Virus record (IMG/VR): IMGVR_UViG_3300027833_000091
Location: 1-43,069 of that record
From: a virus
DNA length: 43,069 nucleotides
Strand: one strand, 5' to 3'
In this document: in pieces, positions 15,088 through 22,435 of the stretch
Layout of the letters: each line of letters starts with the position of its first letter
How positions within the stretch are numbered: the stretch's first letter is position 1
Notes under the pieces: model-generated
What the model was told of the DNA's origin: nothing
The model's input: the letters and a program-made list of their open reading frames with translations, nothing else
Database searches by the model: none
Translations under genes and position numbers: made by a program

Positions 15088-16318
15088 AAGAAAACTCATA
15101 ACAGAGGCCGCAGCTAAGAATACTCATATGAAGCATATTGAGGACTTGGTATTAGACGGTGGAGTTAAGGGGGCCCGCCAGGCTATCCTCGCATTACGAG
15201 CACTTAGGGATATGCTTTCCGGTAACGCAAAGGTACCAGTAGACGTTACGGTCAAGTGGGACGGGGCCCCCGCCATATTTGCAGGATTAGATCCAAGCGA
15301 TGGTAAATTTTTCGTTGCTAAAAAGGGTATCTTCAATGCTAATCCAAAAGTATACAAATCTCATGAAGATATTAAAGCTGACACTTCTGGTGATTTATCT
15401 TCAAAGTTAATAAAAGCGTTTGATAACTTAAAAGATCTAGGTATAACAGGAGTTATACAAGGTGATTTTATGTTCGACAAATCAGATGTTAAAACGGAGA
15501 CAATCAATGGAATTAAACATATTACTTTCCACCCTAATACTATTGTTTATGCTGTACCTGTCGGTACGCCACTAGCTAAAGAAATAACTAAAGCTGATAT
15601 TGGTATTGTATGGCATACTGGATATGATGGTGCTACATTTGAAACAATGAGAGCAGAGTTTGGTAAAGAAATTGTTCCTAAACTTAAAAAGACTTCTAAG
15701 GTATGGCAAGTAGATGCAACATTACCAGATTTATCTGGAACAGCCACTATGACAGCTAAAGAAACTGAAGCAGTCACTAAAGGATTATCCGAAGCCGGTA
15801 AAATATTTAAAAAAATTGCAGCTTCAACTCTTAAAGAAATTGAATCTGATGAAGAATTAAACTTATTAATCAATACATATAATAATACCAAGGTCAGAAA
15901 AAATGAGCGTATAACAAATACAACAGCTCATGTAAAAGGTATGATTGATTGGGTCAATGAAAGATATAATAAACAAGCTGATAAGAGATCTTCAGTTAAA
16001 GGAAAAGCTACAATTGAAGCTAAAAGAGAAAGAGTTCTTACATTTTTTAGCTCATCTAATCAAAAAAAATTGAAATTAGTGTTCGATTTGCAGAATTTTA
16101 TTGTAGATAGCAAATTAATTATTATAAATAAACTAAACAGTCTCAACAAAATTGGGACGTTTGTAAAGACTAAATCCGGATTTAAAGTAACCAACCCCGA
16201 AGGTTTTGTTGCTATAGATCGTATGGAAGGTGGAGCAGTTAAACTTGTTGACAGATTAGAATTTTCTGCCAATAACTTTAGCAAAGATATAATAAAAGGT
16301 TGGGAAAATCCTAACTGA
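15074..16318 (+). CDS. ligase-superfamily-like nucleotidyltransferase with leader tag
   Basis: A 414-residue late protein starting MLSFKRKLITEAAAK (LITE|A fits the prohead protease site). It carries motifs ordered as in covalent nucleotidyltransferases (ATP/NAD ligases, capping enzymes): KWDG (K61-G64) as motif I, a QGDFMF block (129-134), EGFVAIDR (376-383) resembling motif IV and VKLVDR (389-394) resembling motif V. A long insert separates the middle and last motifs. I recall relatives in marine T4-type phages annotated only as unknown. The first 30-70 codons lie in a GC-rich island. Ligase-type function is an inference. Confidence 0.65.
   Translation: MLSFKRKLITEAAAKNTHMKHIEDLVLDGGVKGARQAILALRALRDMLSGNAKVPVDVTVKWDGAPAIFAGLDPSDGKFFVAKKGIFNANPKVYKSHEDIKADTSGDLSSKLIKAFDNLKDLGITGVIQGDFMFDKSDVKTETINGIKHITFHPNTIVYAVPVGTPLAKEITKADIGIVWHTGYDGATFETMRAEFGKEIVPKLKKTSKVWQVDATLPDLSGTATMTAKETEAVTKGLSEAGKIFKKIAASTLKEIESDEELNLLINTYNNTKVRKNERITNTTAHVKGMIDWVNERYNKQADKRSSVKGKATIEAKRERVLTFFSSSNQKKLKLVFDLQNFIVDSKLIIINKLNSLNKIGTFVKTKSGFKVTNPEGFVAIDRMEGGAVKLVDRLEFSANNFSKDIIKGWENPN
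15161..15290 (+). other. GC-rich island inside a coding region
   Basis: By hand count 73 of these 130 bases are G or C, in a genome that is roughly one-third GC. It contains two near-palindromic runs, AAGGGGGCCCGCC and ACGGGGCCCCCGCC, and codons avoided by neighbouring genes. The reading frame continues through it and includes the KWDG motif. The cause is unknown. Confidence 0.8.
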
Positions 16319-16338
16319 TTAATGGGATACCGAGGATA

Positions 16339-16710
16339 ATGATAACATTTAAAGAATTTGCACAGCATGCAGAAGCGATGACAATGTCGCAACGTATGAA
16401 AATGAAAGCCGCCTTTAAAAAGAATAAAGGCAAAATTGCTCTTGGTAAAAAGAAAGCTGCTAAGAAGCTTGCCTCTCCCGAAAAATTAAAAGCTCGAGCT
16501 AAAAAACAAGCTCGAGATATTATTATCAAAAAAATCCTCAAAGGTAAATCTAAAGCTGATTTAGGTTTCGCCGCTCGTACCGATCTAGAAAAGAAAGTTG
16601 ATAAGAAAAAAGGTGCTATAAATAAAATAGCTAAGAAGATATTACCTGCAGTTAAAAAAGCGGATAAACTTAAATTGAAAAAGAACAAAGAAAAGGCAAA
16701 AGAAAAATAA
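16339..16710 (+). CDS. Lys-rich basic protein, putative internal head/DNA-binding protein
   Basis: A 123-residue, extremely Lys/Ala-rich protein with leader MITFKEFAQHAEAM (HAE|A may be a processing site). It then runs as a helical basic polypeptide (SQRMKMKAAFKKNKGKI..., KKILKGKSKADLGF). The composition is histone-like and fits non-specific DNA binding in the capsid, like T4 internal proteins. Placement among other tagged late genes supports this; direct function is unknown. Confidence 0.75.
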   Translation: MITFKEFAQHAEAMTMSQRMKMKAAFKKNKGKIALGKKKAAKKLASPEKLKARAKKQARDIIIKKILKGKSKADLGFAARTDLEKKVDKKKGAINKIAKKILPAVKKADKLKLKKNKEKAKEK

Positions 16711-16713
16711 ATT

Positions 16714-17898
16714 ATGAAAGTAAATTCGTTTAAATTATATCTTAAAGAAGATAGCGGTGATATAGTATTTGCCTTTGGTAGATTTAATCCACCAACTATT
16801 GGCCATGAGAAGTTAATGGATGCTATTAAAAAATTAGCACGTGGTAGTCAATATAGAATATATCCTACACAAAGTCAGGATCCAAAAAAGAATCCATTAG
16901 ACTTTAAATTAAAAGTAAAATTTTTAAGAAAGATGTTTCCTAAACACGCCAGAAATATCATGGCAGATAAAGGCATAAGAACACCTTTCGATGTAATAGT
17001 TAAATTGTATGACCAAGGATTTACACGAGTAACCATGGTTGCAGGTTCAGATAGAGTATTAGAATTTGAAAAACTCTTAAACAAATACAATGGTGTTAAA
17101 GGTAGACATGGGTTCTATCAATTTGAAAATGGTATTATTGTTAAAAGCGCTGGCGAAAGAGATCCAGATGCAGAAGGCGCTGAAGGAATGTCAGCTTCTA
17201 AATTAAGAGCTGCAGCAAATGATAATGATTTAAAAACATTTGCGAAAGGTATGCCTAAAGCGTTTAAAGGAGTAGAAGATCTATTTAATGCTGTAAGAGC
17301 TGGAATGGGTTTATCTGAATCAAAAAACTTTAGAAAACATGTTCAATTAGAAAAGGTTTCTGATAGAAGAGAAGAATATATTGAAGGAAACCTATTTAAA
17401 GCTGGCGACGAAGTTGTTATAAAAGAAACTGATGAAGTTGGCGTAATTAAAGTCCTAGGTACTAACTATGTTATTGTACAACTAGGCGAAAATAAGAAAA
17501 GAGTATGGCTCGATGGAGTAGAAAAATTAGATGAAGTTGATGAAGCATATGATAAAATGTCTGCTAAACAAAAAGCAGCTCATGATAAACCAAGGCCCGA
17601 TGCTCCTGAAAGTAAACATACTAAGAATTTTAAAAAGAAATTTGGCGAAATGAAAAGCTTTAAACAGTCTATAGAAGAAGCTGATGCAAAAGCAGCTTTA
17701 AAAAAGAAGGCAGATAAATCTGGAATGCCTTATGCTATATTAAAGAAAGTGTTTGATAGAGGATATGCAGCTTGGAAAACAAGTCATAGACCAGGAACTA
17801 ATCCAACACAATGGGGATTGGCTAGAGTTAATTCATTCGCAACAAAATCAAAAGGAACATGGGGTGGAGCTGATAAAGATCTAGCCGCTAAAGTATAA
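16714..17898 (+). CDS. HIGH-type nucleotidyltransferase with two extra domains
   Basis: A 394-residue three-part protein. Residues 17-200 are a cytidylyl/adenylyltransferase-like domain with FGRFNPPTIGH (21-31) and GMSASKLR (158-165), matching the (T/H)xGH and SxSxxR-type motifs of enzymes such as NMN adenylyltransferase. Residues 225-275 look like a small beta-barrel (GDEVVIKETDEVGVIKV). After a second internal leader-like stretch (MKSFKQSIEEAD, 313-324) comes a conserved unknown domain with YAAWKTSHRPGTNPTQWGLAR. It starts with MKVNSFKLYLKED. Substrate unknown; a NAD- or nucleotide-activating role is possible. Confidence 0.75.
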   Translation: MKVNSFKLYLKEDSGDIVFAFGRFNPPTIGHEKLMDAIKKLARGSQYRIYPTQSQDPKKNPLDFKLKVKFLRKMFPKHARNIMADKGIRTPFDVIVKLYDQGFTRVTMVAGSDRVLEFEKLLNKYNGVKGRHGFYQFENGIIVKSAGERDPDAEGAEGMSASKLRAAANDNDLKTFAKGMPKAFKGVEDLFNAVRAGMGLSESKNFRKHVQLEKVSDRREEYIEGNLFKAGDEVVIKETDEVGVIKVLGTNYVIVQLGENKKRVWLDGVEKLDEVDEAYDKMSAKQKAAHDKPRPDAPESKHTKNFKKKFGEMKSFKQSIEEADAKAALKKKADKSGMPYAILKKVFDRGYAAWKTSHRPGTNPTQWGLARVNSFATKSKGTWGGADKDLAAKV

Positions 17899-17907
17899 GA
17901 GGATAAT

Positions 17908-18687
17908 ATGCAAGAAAAATATAATCAAAAGTTTCCACCAGAACTTATTGCTAAAGCAGTAAAGCTAGCTTTATTGATGGGTGGTAATATGACTGGCGCA
18001 GTTAATAAAATCGAAAAGATGAAAAAAGGTTTATCTAAAGATCAGAATGTGGCTAATGCACTCAGATTAGCAAATGAATCAGATACTACACAATCATTTA
18101 AAAAAATTGTTGCAGAATCTTGGGGTAAGAATTATGAATCGCTATGTGCTGCAATGAAATTAAATCCAATTCAATCGGAAATTCTAAAAGATTATTTAGA
18201 TCGTGGTCAAATCAAATCTCAATATGTAGGTAAAGCAGCTGGTGATGTAAAAGCTAGTAGAATATACGCATCTAAAAAACCATATGTTGGTAGTACTACT
18301 AATCGTAAAGAAGCTTTATATAATGCTATGAAGCTTAATCTTAAACAACAAAAAATCCTAGACAAATATATTTCTTCTGGCAATGTTATTGGTAAATACC
18401 AAGGGTCAATGGCTGGTACTACTAAAGAAACTCAAAAATACGCTGGAATGAAAAATTTTAAAGAGCATACTGTATCAGAAGGTAAAAAAATTCAAGACAT
18501 AGTTCGTAAACATAAAAGAGAACTTCAAAAAGCACAAAAAACTGGTAATTTAGAACTATCTAAGAAAGCAGAAGCTGAACTTAGTAATTGGGCAAGTTCC
18601 AATGGTGAAATTCGTGGAGACAATGAAGATGAATTTATTGACTGGTTAGATAATAACCTTGATAATTTAATTAAAGGAAAAATGTAG
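17908..18687 (+). CDS. late protein with an internal duplication
   Basis: A 259-residue basic protein. Residues 82-121 and 140-179 are imperfect copies (AMKLN...IL..Y...G...YVG/YQG...G) of a 40-residue helical unit. Leader-like stretches occur internally (SFKKIVAESWG at 63-73 and MKNFKEHTVSEG at 181-192), possibly marking protease sites between domains. The C-terminus is acidic (GDNEDEFIDWLDNNLDNL). No known family; likely a head-associated protein. Confidence 0.7.
   Translation: MQEKYNQKFPPELIAKAVKLALLMGGNMTGAVNKIEKMKKGLSKDQNVANALRLANESDTTQSFKKIVAESWGKNYESLCAAMKLNPIQSEILKDYLDRGQIKSQYVGKAAGDVKASRIYASKKPYVGSTTNRKEALYNAMKLNLKQQKILDKYISSGNVIGKYQGSMAGTTKETQKYAGMKNFKEHTVSEGKKIQDIVRKHKRELQKAQKTGNLELSKKAEAELSNWASSNGEIRGDNEDEFIDWLDNNLDNLIKGKM
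18151..18270 (+). repeat. protein-level repeat unit 1
   Basis: Encodes residues 82-121 of the surrounding gene. It is similar to the unit at 18325-18444 in amino-acid pattern but not identical in DNA, consistent with an old tandem duplication. Confidence 0.6.
18325..18444 (+). repeat. protein-level repeat unit 2
   Basis: Encodes residues 140-179, the second copy of the 40-residue unit. It shares AMKLN, IL.KY and the G..(V/I)..(Y)..G spacing with unit 1. Confidence 0.6.
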
Positions 18688-18688
18688 T

Positions 18689-18973
18689 ATGGCTAGTGGA
18701 ACTCAATCTGATAGATTAGATAGAATAGAAAACAAGTTAGACAAATTATCAGAAGCTATTATATCATTAGCACGTGCTGAAGAGAAAATCCAAAGTATGG
18801 AAAAATTCTTACATCAGCAAATGGATATGATGGTAGAAGGACAAAAAAGATTAGAGGCAGTAGAGAAATCAGCACGCGATAATGCTACTACCATTAATAT
18901 TATAAACAAATTATTCTGGATCGGAATGGCCGCACTCGCTGCCTCGATAACTGGAATGTTAGTAATGCAATAA
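18689..18973 (+). CDS. coiled-coil protein with C-terminal membrane anchor (XhlA-like)
   Basis: A 94-residue protein with a long N-terminal coiled coil (RLDRIENKLDKLSEAI through residue about 65) and a single C-terminal hydrophobic span (LFWIGMAALAASITGMLVM). This layout matches XhlA/haemolysin-type phage membrane proteins, which assist lysis or tether other proteins. A lysis role is plausible, but the gene lies in the putative head-protein cluster. Confidence 0.65.
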   Translation: MASGTQSDRLDRIENKLDKLSEAIISLARAEEKIQSMEKFLHQQMDMMVEGQKRLEAVEKSARDNATTINIINKLFWIGMAALAASITGMLVMQ

Positions 18974-18984
18974 AGGAGGAAACC

Positions 18985-20058
18985 ATGAAATTGCAAGATA
19001 AAGAAACTCTAAACGTTGCTGACGCTGTTAAAAACGTTCTAGAAGGAAAAGTAAAAGAAGAAGCTAAGTATCCACACGATATGTTCCATCCAGAAACTGG
19101 TGAAAAGGAAGTAGCTAAAAACGAAGATGAGCATAAAGCTCTATCTAAAAAGGGTTATACCCATGAAAAGCCTGATGTAGATGAGGTTGCAGAACCTGAA
19201 GCTAAAGGCGAAAAGGAATTTAAATCTAAGCATACAGTTAAGAAAACTGGCACTGATGACAATGCTAAAGTTACTAAAGAACAAGCCGCTTTTGCATTTG
19301 ATACACAGAAAGCTGCAAGAGATTTTGGTAATAAAGTAGATGGCATGCCAATGAATATCGTAAAGGTTGGGTCTGGAAAATACTATGTGGTAGAGTTAAG
19401 ACAGGATGTAGATAAAAAAGCTAGAGAGAAGGCAGCTCAGATTGCAGTAAAAATAGGTTTAAGTGAATCATATCTTGACGAAGATTCCAAAGAAGAAGTA
19501 ACTATTACTATCGACGAAGCTAAGCTTAAAGCTGGTAAAGGTAAAGCAACTGTTGATGTCGACTTTATTGGTGACAAAGATGATGCTAAAGCAGCTGAGA
19601 AAAAATTCAAGATTAAAATCAAAATGGGCAGAGGAACTGCTGACGTAACTGGTGAAAAGAAAAATATCATTGCATGGCTATCAAGCGATATGTATGGTAT
19701 GGATTCAGATGATATTGAAGATATCTTTCCAGAGTTAACAGAAGCTACATCAAAGAAAGAGGGTAATGCCTTTGGAAAAGCTGTAATGGCTGCAAAAGAT
19801 AAAGGCGAAAAAACTTTTGTATTTGCTGGTAAAAAGTATGATGTGACTACTAAAGAAGAAATCGAAGACGAAGACGACGACGATGAAGAAAAAGTTGACG
19901 AAGAATTGTCAGCAAAACAAAAAAAATATCAAGCATTTTTTGCTAAAGCTCTTAAGAAGTTTGGTGTTAAATCACCTGCTGAACTTGAAGGCGATAAGAA
20001 AAAAGAATTCTACGATTATGTAGATGCTAATTACGAAGCAGATAACGAGTCAGACTAA
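18985..20058 (+). CDS. acidic/Lys-rich late protein, putative internal head or core protein
   Basis: A 357-residue, highly charged protein preceded by an excellent ribosome site (AAAGGAGG). It is organised as an extended Lys/Glu-rich N-terminus, an alpha/beta segment (FDTQKAARDFGNKVDGM, then a beta stretch), and an acidic Asp/Glu run (EDEDDDDEEK) before a helical C-terminus. Sequences such as GLSES and ELTEA fit I/L-x-E prohead protease sites. The composition resembles scaffold/core or internal proteins. No specific family can be named. Confidence 0.65.
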   Translation: MKLQDKETLNVADAVKNVLEGKVKEEAKYPHDMFHPETGEKEVAKNEDEHKALSKKGYTHEKPDVDEVAEPEAKGEKEFKSKHTVKKTGTDDNAKVTKEQAAFAFDTQKAARDFGNKVDGMPMNIVKVGSGKYYVVELRQDVDKKAREKAAQIAVKIGLSESYLDEDSKEEVTITIDEAKLKAGKGKATVDVDFIGDKDDAKAAEKKFKIKIKMGRGTADVTGEKKNIIAWLSSDMYGMDSDDIEDIFPELTEATSKKEGNAFGKAVMAAKDKGEKTFVFAGKKYDVTTKEEIEDEDDDDEEKVDEELSAKQKKYQAFFAKALKKFGVKSPAELEGDKKKEFYDYVDANYEADNESD

Positions 20059-20420
20059 TGAAAAATTTTAAACAAATTAGAAAAGAAATATCTGAAGACG
20101 TCAGGGATATGAAAAACTATGACGATAGAAATCGCAAAGGCTTCGAAGCTAGAGCATTTATTGAAATTAAAAAGGGTAATACCTCTAACAAATTTGATGA
20201 TGATTTCGGATTTACTAAAGCTGAAATGGTTCAAATGGATAAGATTATCACTAAAATCAAAGGTATGCATGTATCTAGTTTTGATGGTGGTTCTTCTGCT
20301 CCAGCCTCTCTAGAATTTTATGGTGAAAAATCATCTCTAGATAAGTTTGCTAAAGATAGAAATGTTCAAAAGATTGCTAAGAAATACAAAAGTAAAGTGG
20401 AAGTTTATTTAAACAAATAA
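20058..20420 (+). CDS. small leader-tagged late protein
   Basis: A 120-residue protein starting MKNFKQIRKEISED, overlapping the previous stop (TAATG). The C-terminal half (FTKAEMVQMDKIITKIKGM..., LEFYGEKSSLDKFAKD) looks like a small alpha/beta domain. Unknown function; probably part of the putative internal head set. Confidence 0.68.
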   Translation: MKNFKQIRKEISEDVRDMKNYDDRNRKGFEARAFIEIKKGNTSNKFDDDFGFTKAEMVQMDKIITKIKGMHVSSFDGGSSAPASLEFYGEKSSLDKFAKDRNVQKIAKKYKSKVEVYLNK

Positions 20421-20439
20421 TTGCTTTATATATAATATT

Positions 20440-20811
20440 ATGGATGAAAAATTTGAAACATTAACTAGAAAAAACTTTGAACTCTTTGCCGCTAAACACT
20501 ATGATAACCCAGAGTGTATGGATATTGAAGAGTTCAAAGATGATTTAAGTCGATTTAAATATATTAAACGACTTCTTCGCAGATATGCAGATCATGGAGA
20601 TTTGCAAGAAAGACTTATATTAAATCACCTTATAGTAATATATAATGTGTTTGGTATAGAAGCAGCAAATAAAATGATATGGTTTAAAATCGAAAATGAG
20701 CATTATCATTATATAAAACCATTCTTAGTGTTTTTGCACTACTTACCTATGTATGAAAAGGTTGAGATAGGAATGGATAATAACATAGTAGCGGCATTAA
20801 GGAACCTATGA
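20440..20811 (+). CDS. conserved T4-type phage protein of unknown function
   Basis: A 123-residue helical protein containing NFELFAAKHYDNPECMDIEEF, RFKYIKRLLRRY and ERLILNHLIVIYNVFG. I recall this pattern as highly conserved among T4-type phages, always uncharacterised. An AT-rich TATATATAAT stretch precedes the start and could be a degenerate late promoter. It overlaps the next gene by 4 bases. Confidence 0.75.
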   Translation: MDEKFETLTRKNFELFAAKHYDNPECMDIEEFKDDLSRFKYIKRLLRRYADHGDLQERLILNHLIVIYNVFGIEAANKMIWFKIENEHYHYIKPFLVFLHYLPMYEKVEIGMDNNIVAALRNL

Positions 20812-21419
20812 TAGAAGAAAAAGACATCAATGAAGGCGTTCTCTCTAGAGTAGGAGATATAGCCTATGCCTTGCGGTTTTTAAAACTACTAGTAACTCCT
20901 TGGGAAAAGATGAACGCATTTAAATATGGACTCATCGATAAAAAAGGCAAGAAGATTAGAAAGCCTGAACTCCCAGCAGAAAAATCAGTATACACAATAT
21001 TTCACCGATTAGTCTTTAATATTAAACGATTATTAAATGTTGCTGGAAGTGGAGTAGCTGGTAAACTAGCCACTTATGCTTCAGCACTATTCTTAATTAA
21101 AGATCATACTGGTATGACTGAAGATCAAATTAAAGATGTCCTTAATAAAATGGACGAAACAGATTGGGATCAGTTGCCAGTGAATGAATCCAAATGGTTT
21201 CAAAATGAAGAAGATCAGCTAAATCCAGGCAAATATACTCTACTAAGAGACATTGCATCTCCAAATACTGGTGAGTATATTGGATTCGCTAAATCAAAAG
21301 TGGTTGTAGAAGAAGCAACTGATCCATGTGATACGTTCTTAGGTTGTTCTGTTTATAAAGTTAAACATGAACTTACCAATCAAGAATTATTTATCACAAA
21401 CCACGACATTGTAAAGTAA
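20808..21419 (+). CDS. conserved phage protein of unknown function
   Basis: A 203-residue protein coupled (ATGA overlap) to the preceding conserved gene. Features: ALRFLKLLVTPWEKMNAFKYGLID near the N-terminus, FHRLVFNIKRLLNVAGSG in the middle, and a C-terminal beta domain with CDTFLGCSVYKV. The pair with the upstream gene is familiar from other T4-type phages, but the function is not known. Confidence 0.72.
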   Translation: MIEEKDINEGVLSRVGDIAYALRFLKLLVTPWEKMNAFKYGLIDKKGKKIRKPELPAEKSVYTIFHRLVFNIKRLLNVAGSGVAGKLATYASALFLIKDHTGMTEDQIKDVLNKMDETDWDQLPVNESKWFQNEEDQLNPGKYTLLRDIASPNTGEYIGFAKSKVVVEEATDPCDTFLGCSVYKVKHELTNQELFITNHDIVK

Positions 21420-21437
21420 TATAGTATATATATTAAT

Positions 21438-21593
21438 ATGAATCTAAAAACATTTAAAATGTGGGAAATGGCAGCTAACTCAGTTGGAGGAGGCGGAGTT
21501 TCTATGCCTGCTGATGTCCAACATGACAGAAAGAAAAAGAAAGCTAAAATAATGAAAAGAAGTGAGGGAGTTAAAAAGGAAAATGTTAAGTAA
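21438..21593 (+). CDS. 51-residue leader-tagged protein
   Basis: A short gene whose product begins MNLKTFKMWEMAANSVGGGGVSMPADV and ends in a Lys-rich tail. The start resembles the FKxF leader of the upstream late proteins. It overlaps the spanin-like gene by 11 bases. Recognisable as a type of small T4-like phage protein; function unknown. Confidence 0.65.
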   Translation: MNLKTFKMWEMAANSVGGGGVSMPADVQHDRKKKKAKIMKRSEGVKKENVK

Positions 21594-21978
21594 AGTATTA
21601 ATTGGTATATTAATATCAATGGGAATAACTGGTTTTATATATTATAATTTTTCAGTTATTCCAATGAAGAATAAACTAGAAGAACAATCTAAAGTTATTC
21701 TTGCTCAAGACCTAAGAGACCAAGAACAAAAAGCAACCATTGAAGCAATTCAAGGTAATCTTCAAAAGACTACTCAAGCATTGGGTGGTCTTCAAATAAA
21801 GAATCAACAATACGAAACTGAGATGGCTGAATATTTAGATATATTTAGACGTCACAATCTTGCTAAGCTAGCATCCGCTAAACCTGGTATGATAGAAGTT
21901 AGAGCTAATAATAAAACTAAGGAGGTGTTCGATGCGATTGAAGCAGATAGTCAGCGTATTAGCTCTCTTAACGATTAG
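21583..21978 (+). CDS. putative i-spanin (Rz-like)
   Basis: A 131-residue protein with an N-terminal signal-anchor (LIGILISMGITGFIYYNF), a long coiled coil (about residues 30-85) and a conserved C-terminal segment with DIFRRHNLAKLASAKPGMIE. The layout fits inner-membrane spanins, which with an outer-membrane lipoprotein fuse the two membranes at lysis. I chose the ATG after AAAAAGGA; an in-frame GTG 21 bases upstream is less likely. The downstream overlapping gene is a lipoprotein. Confidence 0.75.
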   Translation: MLSKVLIGILISMGITGFIYYNFSVIPMKNKLEEQSKVILAQDLRDQEQKATIEAIQGNLQKTTQALGGLQIKNQQYETEMAEYLDIFRRHNLAKLASAKPGMIEVRANNKTKEVFDAIEADSQRISSLND

Positions 21979-22435
21979 TGGTTGTAGTCTATTACAGCAG
22001 GCGCCAAGAGAAGTTGAAATTGTAACAAAACCAATTAAAATTGATATTGTTCAACCGGTATTACCAAGATCAATCGATTTAAAAGAACCCAAGTGGTATG
22101 TAGTATCTGATGCTAAGATAATTGAAAATTGTCTTAAGAATGCAGAGACTAAAAAACCTGATTGTAAATTAGGCAGAGAAGATCTATACCCAGAAGGACA
22201 TACATATCTAGATAAATTTATCGATGATATTAAAAAGAAGCATGGTGGAGATATTGTATTCTACGCTATGACAGTTGCAGATTATGAGTTGATGTCTTAT
22301 AATACACAAGAAATTAAAAGATATATTAATCAACTCGGTGAGGTGATAGTTTACTATAGGAACGTGACAATAAATGATGAACAAGCTGGAGCAGTTGAAA
22401 TTAAAGTGGAGAAACAAGATGTCGACAAGAATTAA
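21932..22435 (+). CDS. lipoprotein, possible o-spanin partner
   Basis: A 167-residue protein with a short signal peptide and lipobox (LLTISGC, lipidated C near residue 18). It is followed by VEIVTKPIKIDIVQPVLPR and a globular domain with EPKWYVVSDA, DIVFYAMTVADYELM and VIVYYRNVTI. It starts out of frame inside the i-spanin-like gene, the usual spanin-pair arrangement, but is larger than typical Rz1 proteins. An additional periplasmic role is possible. Confidence 0.7.
   Translation: MRLKQIVSVLALLTISGCSLLQQAPREVEIVTKPIKIDIVQPVLPRSIDLKEPKWYVVSDAKIIENCLKNAETKKPDCKLGREDLYPEGHTYLDKFIDDIKKKHGGDIVFYAMTVADYELMSYNTQEIKRYINQLGEVIVYYRNVTINDEQAGAVEIKVEKQDVDKN

Noticed and set aside
20427-20436. TATATATAAT upstream of the gene at 20440 as a late promoter
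   Set aside because: Differs from TATAAATA at the core and such AT runs are common by chance here; mentioned only as a possibility.
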